Source of the DNA: Pseudomonadota bacterium
Lineage (GTDB): Bacteria > Desulfobacterota > Binatia > Binatales > Binataceae
Length of the DNA: 64,000 bases
Direction: 5' to 3'
Assembly (NCBI GenBank): GCA_021323675.1
Contig: JAJPKP010000026.1
Coordinates: 29,273-93,272 of the forward strand
The notes under the pieces: generated by a model
What the model was told of the DNA's origin: nothing
What the model saw: the letters and a program-made list of their open reading frames with translations, nothing else
The model's database searches: none
Shown here: positions 17,488-25,402 of the stretch, piece after piece
Position numbering within the stretch: position 1 is the stretch's first letter
Layout: each line of letters opens with the position of its first letter
Program-made: the position numbers and the translations under genes

Positions 17488-18377
17488 GCGCACGCCAGGA
17501 CCCGCCTGCGAAGCGGTAGGCGGAGTCCCTGTCCTCTCGCATCCAACTCCTCGCCGGTCCCCGGCAGGCCGGCAAGACGACGGCTCCGGCTGTCTAACGC
17601 CTGGGCCTTGCCGCTTTGCCGTGGTCAACCTACCTGCTCGACGGTCTGATAGCCGCGATACGCAATCAAAACTCAGCGGGCGCTAGCCGCAGAGACGCCC
17701 GGGCCGGCCAGGTTCGAACGGAATTCGACCGATCGGTAGGTTCAAATGAAAATCATCGTCCGGAGAGGGAGGAGGTGCTTTGGGTGAGGCTCGCTCGATA
17801 ACCACTCGCCGCGATAAGGCTATCCACAGGGTCAAAAGTCCACACTCATGAGTCGAAAGTCCGCACTACTGGTGCGAATGGTTACACTAATGCGAGTGCC
17901 ATTATGAAATCCGATGGGGCACATTACCGAGAAAGTGTTATTTCCTTAAGGCGCGAGACTGGGTGCTGTCCCGTCTCCTTCCTTACATCCAAAATCGGAG
18001 CGCCCGAGCATCCGTTCGGAGACGCAAGGTTCGACGAATTGTCCAATATACTTGTCTTTGCGCATAATCCTGTGTAAGAGGAAGCGCATAACCGGACAAT
18101 TTCACAAGAACGCTCAGAGAAATCGCACCGCGTGTCGGTGCAGCCTCCCGACCTCATGACGGTCGAACTTCAGTTGAGCATGATACCAACTATCCAGGAA
18201 GTCGGGGTAGTGGCGGAAAAGCACAGCCTTGGCACTTCTATACTGCGGGGTAGTTAATCGGAGGTTTCAAATACCGAGTCGAGTTGTTGAATAGCAAGCG
18301 AAGAGGCTGGCCGGGGCGGTAGGTGCGATCGCAAGGAACTTTGGGTCCTTCCGAGTGAGCCCCGGACGCGGGAACCG
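17488..18377. other. Gene-free stretch at left edge of accessory islet
   Basis: About 890 bp without a supportable gene. A hairpin (CCGCCT...AGGCGG, 17502-17523) follows the aldolase stop. A very strong ribosome-site-like GGAGGAGGTG near 17768 leads only to tiny frames (for example GTG AGG CTC GCT CGA TAA), as if a gene had been removed. Tandem repeats lie at 17838-17901. Base composition is clearly lower in GC from about 17,880 on, suggesting transfer or decayed mobile DNA. Confidence 0.5.
17838..17901. repeat. Three imperfect tandem ~21-nt repeats
   Basis: Three consecutive units start GTCCACACTCATGAGTCG, GTCCGCACTACTGGTGCG and GTTACACTAATGCGAGTG. Each holds a CACT..TG.G half-palindrome. 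Multiple short terminal repeats like these occur at ends of IS21-like and some other insertion sequences, but no transposase is present, so a transposon remnant or an operator array are both possible. Confidence 0.45.
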
Positions 18378-19172
18378 TTGTTCGAAGTCAGCGAATTAAT
18401 CGCGATGATGCCGCAAGAAGCAGACGCGACGCGCTTGTCGATCGAACTCTTCCAGGAGAATGGCTATGCCGGGCCTTTTTCCCTGCTGGACCTGGACCAG
18501 TCCTGTTTCCTGGAGCGTATGATTCTGGCCGCCTTCAGGCGCGGGCAATTCTCGGTGCTCAAAACCGGAAGGAACCGGCATCTTGATTGGAAACCGATAG
18601 CAGATATCTGCCGACTTGGCCCCATAGTTCAGCATGTCGCGAGCCTGCTCGGTTCCAATCTCCTTCTTTGGCGAACCCAGATCTTCTATCAAGGGACGGA
18701 TCGCGCTCTCCCGTGGCACCGGGACACGTTTAGGAATCTGCTGGATGGTCCGCCGAAGGGGCTTTCCCTTCACGTTGCGATCACTTCCGCGAGCGAATCC
18801 AACTGCGTTTCGGTAATTCCCGGAAGTCATCTAATTGACGACGCCACGCCCTTGGGACTCGAGGAAGACCGGGGGAAAGCCGCATATGGCAACACCCGGT
18901 ACCGGCAGGTTGGCTCTCTCCCGTGTGAGAAGAAGATGGTTTTAAAGCGCGGCGAATTCTTCATCTTTCATCCGATGCTGATACATCAGACCAGCAGGGT
19001 GAATGATACCGCTCCGGCCCCTCGTCTTGCCCTCACATTACGAATCATCACGCCGGATGTGAAAGTGCTACCCGCGGCATTTTCCGATGTTCCGCCATCG
19101 CGGCGCGGTGTCGTGGTGCTCGCGGGTGAAGATACTCATCGCCTTAACCAGGCCGCCAGGTGGCCCCAATAG
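18378..19172 (+). CDS. Phytanoyl-CoA dioxygenase (PhyH) family protein
   Basis: 264-residue Fe(II)/2-oxoglutarate dioxygenase of the PhyH family. The iron triad is visible as PWHRD (His, Asp) near residue 113 and HPMLIHQTSR (distal His) near 210, with an Arg in RLALTLRI as the likely 2-oxoglutarate anchor. NCVSVIPGSHLID between them is typical of PhyH. The frame opens at TTG 18378; ATG 18405 or 18408 are alternatives. It lies in lower-GC accessory DNA and its 3' end overlaps the convergent SDR gene by 37 bp. PhyH members hydroxylate lipids, amino acids or natural products; with an SDR and a sulfotransferase next door, tailoring of a small molecule or surface glycan is a reasonable inference. 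Confidence 0.83.
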   Translation: MFEVSELIAMMPQEADATRLSIELFQENGYAGPFSLLDLDQSCFLERMILAAFRRGQFSVLKTGRNRHLDWKPIADICRLGPIVQHVASLLGSNLLLWRTQIFYQGTDRALPWHRDTFRNLLDGPPKGLSLHVAITSASESNCVSVIPGSHLIDDATPLGLEEDRGKAAYGNTRYRQVGSLPCEKKMVLKRGEFFIFHPMLIHQTSRVNDTAPAPRLALTLRIITPDVKVLPAAFSDVPPSRRGVVVLAGEDTHRLNQAARWPQ

Positions 19173-19894
19173 GACCGCGGTGTGGATTCGCCTTCGTCGT
19201 TGAATTTCACGTACATGGGATAGTCTTTCCCTTTTCGGAAAAAGCGTCCGTTCGGTCCGCCTCGCGGCAATTCCACCAACTGTCGACAGTAGGGAAACAC
19301 GGCTTCGGGCTTCTGGCCACTCATCGGGTGAGACGAAGTGTTTGTAGGGCCCGGGATGAGCCCGTTGACCAGAACGTCATGCGCCTTTAGCTCTTGAAGC
19401 TCTCTGGCGAGGACCTTGGTAAACGTGATTACGGCGGCCTTGGCGGCCGAGTATGCCGTCCTGCCGGAGACCGGGTCTTCCGCGGATCGTGACACTATAT
19501 TCACTATTCGTCCGTAGCCAGCCTTGACCATCAAAGGAAGAACTTCGCGTGTACACAGTGCGGTTCCGACAAGGTTGACGTTGACTACTTTAAGCCAGTC
19601 CTCGAAATCGCACTCAGCAAATGTGGCAATACGATTCAGTCCCGCGTTGTTGATTAGGGCATCGATCCGTCCAAATCGCCGCAGGGAAATGTCAATAAGC
19701 TTTCGTACGTCGTCGGTCGAAGTCACATCTCCGACGATCGTGACCAAGCGGTCCTGCTCGGCGCCGGACACGCTGAATGGCGCAGGCTCGCTCCGGGTCA
19801 GCGTCGCGACGCGAGCACCCGCGTGAAGGAAGCCCTCGACCAGCGCGCGCCCTATGCCTTTGCCTCCTCCGGTTACGAGGATGGTCTTGTCCAT
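19136..19894 (-). CDS. SDR family oxidoreductase
   Basis: 252-residue short-chain dehydrogenase. TGGGKGIGRALVEG is the Rossmann loop, GDVT near residue 56 and NNAG near 87 are the expected motifs, and SRS...YSAAK gives the catalytic Ser, Tyr and Lys. The C-terminal 40 residues (from LPRGGPNGRFFRKGKD) depart from the usual short SDR end. It overlaps the PhyH gene tail to tail by 37 bp and its start region overlaps the open frame upstream of the sulfotransferase. Likely part of the same islet pathway, although transcribed in the opposite direction. Substrate unknown. Confidence 0.87.
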   Translation of the reverse strand: MDKTILVTGGGKGIGRALVEGFLHAGARVATLTRSEPAPFSVSGAEQDRLVTIVGDVTSTDDVRKLIDISLRRFGRIDALINNAGLNRIATFAECDFEDWLKVVNVNLVGTALCTREVLPLMVKAGYGRIVNIVSRSAEDPVSGRTAYSAAKAAVITFTKVLARELQELKAHDVLVNGLIPGPTNTSSHPMSGQKPEAVFPYCRQLVELPRGGPNGRFFRKGKDYPMYVKFNDEGESTPRSYWGHLAAWLRR

Positions 19895-20203
19895 CGAACA
19901 CCCTTATTTCGAACGTCAGAGTCGTTGACCCAGCTCTCGTTCGCGACGGATGAAGCAGCACCCTGGGCCCAAGTCTGTTCGCGCTGCTGCGGCATCGCCA
20001 ATCTCTATGCCGTCTCGCCGACGTTGACTTTATTGGTCGGGACGGTTCCGTCAAGAGCCATGCGCGGGAGCCAGGGAAAATGCAGGCCGACTGCGGAAGC
20101 GGCGAAGATACCGGGAGTGATCTTGCCAATAGCCGAATCGCAGACTAGGTTGCACACCAATCAATCGGGACGAGCACACACGCAATTGAGTTTTGGACGA
20201 GCC

Positions 20204-21025
20204 ATGATGTTGCGCAGCCGTGTCGGTCAGGCTGTGGCTGACAGACTTGGCTTCGCCGCGATTCTCCGCCATCCGATCGTAGTCGGCGGCACGGGAGGCT
20301 CCGGAACGCGAGCGATCCGCGACCTGTTGATCCGGGCAGGCGTCGCGATGGGCACCAATGTCAACGGCCCGGGCGATGCTCTGGATTTCGAGCCGATGTT
20401 GGAGCGCTGGATCAATCGAATTCTGGAAAGCGCTGGAACCGTCGCGTTTCGGGTCGGCGATTTGCCCAGGGATGTGCGGCGAGGATTTACTCGCCAGTTT
20501 CATCAGAGGATGCGCCGATACCTGCGCGCGGTTCCGCCCGGCCAACGCTGGGGATGGAAGAACCCGCGGTCGATATACATTCTGCCGCTTATCCACTCAT
20601 TGATTCCGGGATTCTATTTCGTCCACGTACTCAGAGATGGACGCGATATGGCAATTTCCTCGAATCAAAATCAATACCGGAAACACTTCGCGTCACTGTT
20701 TCGCGCCGAACCTGGTCAAGAGAGAGATCCAATTGCGGAGTCATGCACGATGTGGGCACGCGTCAATTCCGAAGCGGCGGATTGGTGTGAGAAGAACCTT
20801 GGACGGCGCTATGTCCGGATTAGGTTGGAAGAATTGTGCGCCCGACCCGAGCTTGCCGCGGAGGTCTTCGTCGCACTCGGCCTGAACCCCGCGATCGCCG
20901 AAAACGCGGCCGCCGTTCTGAAGCAACCGGCAAGCGTCGGCCGATGGAAATCGCTGTCCGCCGACGTTTCGGCTCGCCTCACCACGATTGCCGCGGGAGC
21001 TCTTCGGCGTTTTGGCTACGAATGA
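20204..21025 (+). CDS. Sulfotransferase family protein
   Basis: 273 residues from ATG 20204. The PAPS 5'-phosphosulfate loop is VVGGTGGSGTRAIRDLL near residues 26-42 and the 3'-phosphate motif is LRDGRDMAISSNQ near 144-156, so it is a PAPS-dependent sulfotransferase. GWKNPRSIYILPLIHSLIP precedes the second motif as in carbohydrate or lipid sulfotransferases. The frame is open back to 19823, overlapping the SDR start; ATG 20060 is an alternative start but the extra residues do not look like the family. No PAPS synthesis genes are nearby. It probably modifies a glycan, lipid or small molecule made with the PhyH and SDR proteins (inference). Confidence 0.82.
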   Translation: MMLRSRVGQAVADRLGFAAILRHPIVVGGTGGSGTRAIRDLLIRAGVAMGTNVNGPGDALDFEPMLERWINRILESAGTVAFRVGDLPRDVRRGFTRQFHQRMRRYLRAVPPGQRWGWKNPRSIYILPLIHSLIPGFYFVHVLRDGRDMAISSNQNQYRKHFASLFRAEPGQERDPIAESCTMWARVNSEAADWCEKNLGRRYVRIRLEELCARPELAAEVFVALGLNPAIAENAAAVLKQPASVGRWKSLSADVSARLTTIAAGALRRFGYE

Positions 21026-21945
21026 GTTCTTGCCGCGGCTACGGCGGACAACGAAACGGATTTGAGAAAACGGAACGATGCTTCGCTGCGGCGCGAGTTC
21101 TGGCCGCCGGACCCTGCCAAAGCGCAAGAGCCGTAGCATTTCGCCATTCGAGCCACCGGTCCATCGAGCGGTGCATCCGAGGAACACAATGAACGGAAAC
21201 GCTTCAGCCTGAGCGAAGCTGTTCTGCGTTCCTCGCGTTGGGAAATCGCAACGACTGCGGGAATTTTTCTGTCTCTGAATCTCTCTGAATCCGTAACCGA
21301 GAATCACACGCCCGGCATGGCACGAATTTGGCGATTAAGGGCGCTGTGGAGAACTTCAGGCTGCGGCCCGATAAGACTGTCGCAAAGCGAGACAGCTTTT
21401 TGTCCGGATTGAGTAACCGCGCGCCCGCCGCCGCATCGGCAAAATCTGGCTCGAGGCCAACATCTCCCCGCATGAGTACGCCTTGGAAAGCGGCATCATC
21501 GCGCCGATCTTCAGCCTCACCACCGTGAACGCGATGTCCGGATAAGTGTTCGCGTCGTCACCGTGGATCACGCCGGCGACGGCACGGCGACAGTGGCTGC
21601 CGCCGGAAGCTACGTGATGGTGAGCGGCGCACCGAACAGGTTCATTTCAGAGACCATGGCTCAATAGCCGGCAGCATCGAGGGTCGAGCCGCGCGGGAAC
21701 GCCTCCGCGGCGCACGAGAAGGATGGCGGCTTGCGATGGAATCGCGTTCGAGGCCATCGTAAGCTCACGGGCGTTTGTCTGCTCGCACCAGCAACGGCGA
21801 ATAAGGAGCGGCTTTGCGCGGATCGATTCCCCGCGGCGTCGCGCCACCGAACGCGCTGAAGCCGTGTGAACAAGGGCAGGCCCAAACGCGAGCGGCCTCA
21901 AGGCCGGATGGAGGCATAAAGCCGCACGAACGGTTCGAACCGATA
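21026..21945. other. Gene-free stretch upstream of tRNA-Sec
   Basis: About 920 bp with only short, unconvincing frames. One open stretch around 21445-21540 reads RIGKIWLEANISPHEYALES and ends at TAA, followed in another frame by VRVVTVDHAGDGTATVAAAG; these could be fragments of a decayed gene but no family is recognised. A terminator-like hairpin lies at 21377-21401 and a 12-bp palindrome at 21931-21942 directly before the tRNA. Confidence 0.45.
21377..21401 (+). terminator. Possible intrinsic terminator
   Basis: CTGTCGC-AAA-GCGAGACAG forms a short stem with one bulged G, followed by CTTTTT. There is no convincing gene directly upstream apart from the sulfotransferase 350 bp away, so it may terminate that transcript or belong to decayed DNA. 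Confidence 0.35.
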
Positions 21946-22041
21946 GGAGGAGGAAGGGGCCCGGTGGCCCCACCGGTCTTCAAAACCGGCCTGGCAGCTA
22001 TTGCGGCTGCCGGAGGGTTCGACTCCCTCCCCCCTCCGCCA
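21946..22041 (+). tRNA. selC: tRNA-Sec (anticodon UCA)
   Basis: 96-nt gene with encoded CCA. The parts are: acceptor GGAGGAGG paired with CCCCCTCC (8 bp with one A-C mismatch at pair 6), two-base AA linker, long 6-bp D stem GGGGCC/GGCCCC with a four-base loop, anticodon stem CCGGT/ACCGG with loop CTTCAAA (anticodon TCA at 21980-21982), a long variable arm with GGCAGC/GCTGCC, and T arm GAGGG-TTCGACT-CCCTC, ending G-CCA. The 8+5 bp acceptor/T stack, 6-bp D stem and long extra arm are diagnostic of bacterial tRNA-Sec rather than tRNA-Ser or a suppressor. It decodes UGA in the selenoprotein gene at 3880-4734. Confidence 0.95.
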
Positions 22042-22485
22042 GCTAAGTATTTAATTTTATTGAGGAATTTGGATTTTCAAAATTCCTGCGTTCCTAATTC
22101 ACCCCTGCAGTGCCGCAAGGGCGGTGGCTGGGGATAAGTGGCGGAGGCGGCACATGCCTGAACGGTTGGTTTCTGGAAATTTAGAAGAAGAAGTACCTGT
22201 CGAGGTAAACCCGAAAATTGTAGGCGAACTGAAGCGGCAATATCGCCTGCTTACGACCGTCTGGAATTTCACTCATGGTTCCTTCTCCTGCCGATCCAGA
22301 AGCGAGAGTACCGCGTGCTTCCCTATTAGTAAAGGATATTCTTTACTAATATCGGTCGAGGTGAACGCCGAAGTTGACTTTGTTTCTGAGAACTATCCGC
22401 GACCGACGGCGGCCCCGGTCCCAGCGTAGCCGGGTTGACAGCGAGGTCGAACCGCCGCGTCGGACCTTCACGCCGCTATGAATCG
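22042..22485. other. Gene-free stretch downstream of tRNA-Sec
   Basis: About 440 bp, AT-richer than the surroundings. No supportable gene. It holds an 11-bp inverted repeat at 22324-22351. No integrase gene or copy of the tRNA 3' end was noticed, so an integrated element cannot be proven. Confidence 0.45.
22324..22351. repeat. Perfect 11-bp AT-rich inverted repeat
   Basis: TATTAGTAAAG, six-base spacer GATATT, CTTTACTAATA. It is conspicuous in GC-rich DNA and not followed by a T-run on either strand, so it looks more like an operator or recombination site than a terminator. Confidence 0.5.
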
Positions 22486-23033
22486 CTATGACGGTAAGCA
22501 GGCCGTCGCGGCTCGCCACCACGTTCGCAAATAGTTGCTCGCCAGCAGGTCCATGCGTCGCGCGACGAAATTTACGAACCATCGCGTCAGGCCGTCCCAT
22601 TCCCCAATGTTTCCCGGCGGCACCAATTTCCAGGAGAGTTCCTCAAGTGTCCAGTTGGCCTTTGCTGAGTTTCGTAACTGTGAGGCTGTAACCCAATTCT
22701 CGTCGGCGTCGACGCCGCCGCGCGCCACTGGAATTACGTGGTCAATGGTTGGAAATAATTCCCAGAATGCGGGGTGCGTTGAATCCATCTTCCGTTTTGG
22801 TGGAAAGGGAAGTCTTCAGGCAACAGCAAGGAGAGCAGCCCAAGCGTTCCGGGAAATACGAGGCGTTCGCCCGAGTATCGGTCGATGAATCCATCTCGAA
22901 CGAAAACCTTGGTGCACTCCACCGCGGTATAGTTGCGCTTGGAGGGCGCGATCTTCTCCCACGGATAATTCTCTCGAACCAGCCGCTGAGCTTCCTTGGA
23001 ATCCCGTTCGACAAACGTAACACACTTGGGCGA
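22486..23033 (-). pseudogene. HNH endonuclease, frameshifted and lacking a clear start
   Basis: Two adjacent minus-strand frames together give one HNH protein. The upstream frame reads VRENYPWEKIAPSKRNYT, then FVRDGFIDRYSGERLVFPG and LLLPEDFPFH; the other frame continues KMDSTHPAFWELFPTIDHV, then VARGGVDADENWVTASQLRN (HNH core: DHV, N, N) and ANWTLEELSW. One base change near 22790-22806 separates them. Upstream of the first frame a TAG at 23034-23036 occurs before any good start codon, so the N-terminus is also damaged or missing. This HNH type is common near mobile DNA and defence genes. Sequencing error cannot be excluded for the internal frameshift. Confidence 0.72.
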
Positions 23034-23144
23034 CTATGTGGCTCCGGTTCATAACGAGCTTGACCCTTAAGCAGTAGTTAACGTTCTCAAAACGCGGCTC
23101 TCTCCGAGCGAACGACAAGACAATTTCGATACCTTCCGACCCGT

Positions 23145-23525
23145 TTGAGTTGCGGCGTCGAACGCCTTTGTGGATTGATCCACTGTCATTGTGGAAACGA
23201 TGCGGCGGTCGCGAAGCTCAACGAGCTGGTCGACGAGGTCGGCGACAATCCCCGCGACCCGCGCCATCGCTTCATCGATACACTGAGCGTCCTCATCGAA
23301 GCTTACGACGAGGAGCATCATCCAATCCCGGACGTGACAGGAGCGCAGCTCCTCGCTTTCCTTATGGAACAGCACGGCCTGTCACAAGGTGACCTGCCCG
23401 AGATCGGTAGCCAGGGCGTCGTGTCCGAGATCCTGCGAGGCAAACGAGAGCTCAACGTGCGCCAGATTCGGGCGCTGGCGCGCCGCTTCGGCCTGCCCGC
23501 GGGAGCCTTTCTGGAGGCGGTGTAG
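23145..23525 (+). CDS. HigA-type antitoxin / XRE helix-turn-helix protein
   Basis: 126-residue frame from TTG 23145. From about residue 17 it matches the HigA-like antitoxin family: AVAKLNELVDEVGDNP, LIEAYDEEHHPIPD, then the helix-turn-helix LLAFLMEQHGLSQGDLPEIG and VSEILRGKRELNVRQIRAL. The first 16 residues, with three Cys, do not resemble the family, so the N-terminus may be truncated. Normally a HigB/RelE-like toxin gene lies just upstream; here that space holds a broken HNH gene, and no toxin is seen. It is probably an orphan regulator or a relic of a toxin-antitoxin locus. Confidence 0.75.
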   Translation: MSCGVERLCGLIHCHCGNDAAVAKLNELVDEVGDNPRDPRHRFIDTLSVLIEAYDEEHHPIPDVTGAQLLAFLMEQHGLSQGDLPEIGSQGVVSEILRGKRELNVRQIRALARRFGLPAGAFLEAV

Positions 23526-23553
23526 CCCGCAATGAAGTTCGCGTCCGTTTGTT

Positions 23554-24374
23554 CTAATCGGCGGTGCTCCATTCAATCGCGTTCTGAATCAGGCGGTTGA
23601 GTTCCGGGGATTCCCACGAGCCGCGAAAGGTCAGCGGGGTTTTGCCGGATGGCTCGACGGACGCGTCCACGAACGGTTGCACGTTGTTGGTGGGGTTGTG
23701 GCAATGGCCCAGCGCCACATACGTCACCGCGCCTTTGCCGATTTTGCGCGTGTAGCCCAGCACGCGGGTTTTGCCGTCCGCTTGCAGCGAAGTGTCGCGG
23801 TCGTACACGAAGCCGAAGCCCGGCGGTGAGGGATCCTGCGGCAGCTCGGTCGTGAGCAGCACCTTGGTGTCCTCGGGATGCTGCAGCTCGACCAGGTAGA
23901 GTTGGTCTGACACTTCGAACGACGCGGGCAAGCCGCGCGTGATAGGGCTTTCCGGATCGGTCACGTTAACGCGGAATTTCCTTACCGGAGGATGATTCAA
24001 AAAGAAGCCGCCGAGCGTGTCATGGTACGGTCCTTTGACCATCGCGCGCCGATGCTCGCCGACTCTGGCGGCCTTGCCGCCGCTGGTGCCGTGCAGCGCG
24101 AGCCATCGGCCGCCCGCTTCGATCCATCCGCGGATGAATGCATTCTGCGCATCGTCCGGGTACGGCCCCGCCACGTAGGTGATGAGCATCCGCGCGTCGG
24201 GAAGCCATCGCGCGATATCGCCGTAGTCGTTGCTGACGGTCGCGTAGATCGCGGGTTTTCCTGCAGCAACCCAAGCAGCCGCAGCCGCGCGTAGTTCATG
24301 TCGTGGCCGGCGGCGGTGCCGGGCGGAAAACCGCCGGCAATCAGATGAACGCGGATTACATTGCGCCTGCTCAT
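23554..24374 (-). pseudogene. ThuA-like domain protein with single-base frameshift
   Basis: Minus-strand gene of the ThuA (type 1 glutamine amidotransferase-like) family. The N-terminal frame starts at ATG 24374 with VIRVHLIAGGFPPGTAAGHD and RLRLLGLLQENP; the rest, AIYATVSNDYGDIARWLPD then WLALHGTSGGK and GYTRKIGKGAVTYVALGHCH, is in another frame to the stop at 23554. One base appears to be missing near 24250-24256, in a run of C and G after a run of A. With it restored the protein would be about 273 residues, normal for the family. Families of this type occur in carbohydrate metabolism but most are uncharacterised. Assembly error is quite possible because both halves are otherwise intact. 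Confidence 0.75.
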
Positions 24375-24451
24375 GATCTTCTCTTACTCAAAATGCGGCG
24401 CAACCACCACGGCCGCGAGCACATCCTCCGCTGTCCGCCGCGCGTGGCTGG

Positions 24452-25327
24452 TTAGAAACTCCGGTCGGCGTACTCGGCGAGGATGCTTGCCCGGCCGGGG
24501 TAGCCGTTGATTCTCACGGCGCGGACGATGGTGCCTTCGCGTTCGAGGCGGCGCGCGGCTGATTCCACGAGCGCGGGCGGAATCGCGAGCAGGCGCGCGA
24601 TCGTCTTTTCGGTGGAGAAGGCCGCCGTCTCGAAATAACGGCGGACAATTCGATAGGCGGCTTCGCGCGGCGTGAGCTCGCGCGCCTCGCGCATCGCGTC
24701 GCCCCATCGATGCTCCATTGTGTCCCAGACGTAGGTGAAAGGGTCGTAGCGTTCCTCGACTTTGAGGGCGAGGAATTTTTCCTGCAGCTCTTTCATCGCG
24801 CGGTCGAAGGCGGGCCGATGCTTCGGCTGGGAATAACCGGAAGTCAGCTTGAGGGCGCGGGTTTCGGCGGCGCCGCGCTTCACGAGCGCATCCATGACCA
24901 GCTTCGCGCAATGCGACAGCATCCCCGCCGCGTACAGCTTGCGATATCCGCCGGGCGCGGCCCGAAGGCGCAGGAAGGCGCCGAGCAGATCGCGCGCGAT
25001 GAAGCTCGGGCGGCCTGCGATCGCCTTGCCGTAGTAAGCAAGGCGGCAGGCGGCAAAATCGTCCTTCAGCCGCCAGGTCATCCCGATCGCATGGTCGTGC
25101 TGGATGTGCTCGGGGAGTTCAGGCTCTCGCGCGCCGACGATTGCTTCGCGCAGGCACGGCACGCCAAGGCCGGCGGTAAAGGCGGCGCAAAAGCCGACCT
25201 GGTTTATGAAATCGAGCGCGGCTTTTTGGTTGGTGATGCGGCGGGCGCGAGTGCGGCGAAAGTGATGGTCGCGATGCGATTCGAGGCGTTCAAGAATTGA
25301 ATCGGCGTTCAACGTCGGTTGGGTCAT
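24452..25327 (-). CDS. AlkZ-related / winged-helix protein of unknown function
   Basis: 291-residue soluble protein. It has an N-terminal RRITNQKAALDFINQVGFC, a central DLLGAFLRLRAAPGG and a C-terminal stretch SFSTEKTIARLL-type helix-turn-helix (residues about 225-275: TPREAAYRIVRRYFETAAFS, then LAIPPALVESAARRLEREG) that looks like a winged helix. The arrangement recalls AlkZ/YcaQ-type DNA glycosylases, but the catalytic QxQ/QxD motif of that family is not obvious, so a repair role is only a guess. It lies between the UbiB-type kinase and the ThuA-like gene on the same strand with about 75-bp gaps. Confidence 0.55.
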   Translation of the reverse strand: MTQPTLNADSILERLESHRDHHFRRTRARRITNQKAALDFINQVGFCAAFTAGLGVPCLREAIVGAREPELPEHIQHDHAIGMTWRLKDDFAACRLAYYGKAIAGRPSFIARDLLGAFLRLRAAPGGYRKLYAAGMLSHCAKLVMDALVKRGAAETRALKLTSGYSQPKHRPAFDRAMKELQEKFLALKVEERYDPFTYVWDTMEHRWGDAMREARELTPREAAYRIVRRYFETAAFSTEKTIARLLAIPPALVESAARRLEREGTIVRAVRINGYPGRASILAEYADRSF

Positions 25328-25402
25328 CGGAACAATCGGCGCATTTCGCAGATCTTCCCCGATTCATCCACCTGCGCGAAATCCGCGCCAACCGGGGAAT
25401 CG

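Noticed and set aside
17728..17737. ACCGATCGGT palindrome as a second TetR operator
   Set aside because: CGATCG is common in this genome and there is no nearby promoter or gene to regulate.
17616..17801. Small open frame in the gene-free stretch with a strong GGAGGAGGTG near its end
   Set aside because: The frame has no family features and the ribosome site leads only to a few codons, so it is treated as decayed DNA.
22124..22429. 101-residue plus-strand frame after tRNA-Sec
   Set aside because: Composition and codon use look random, there is no ribosome site and no similarity was recognised.
22816..23118. Zinc-finger-like CYVC motif in a minus-strand frame
   Set aside because: It is an out-of-frame reading of the HNH remnant; the adjoining residues do not form a known finger.
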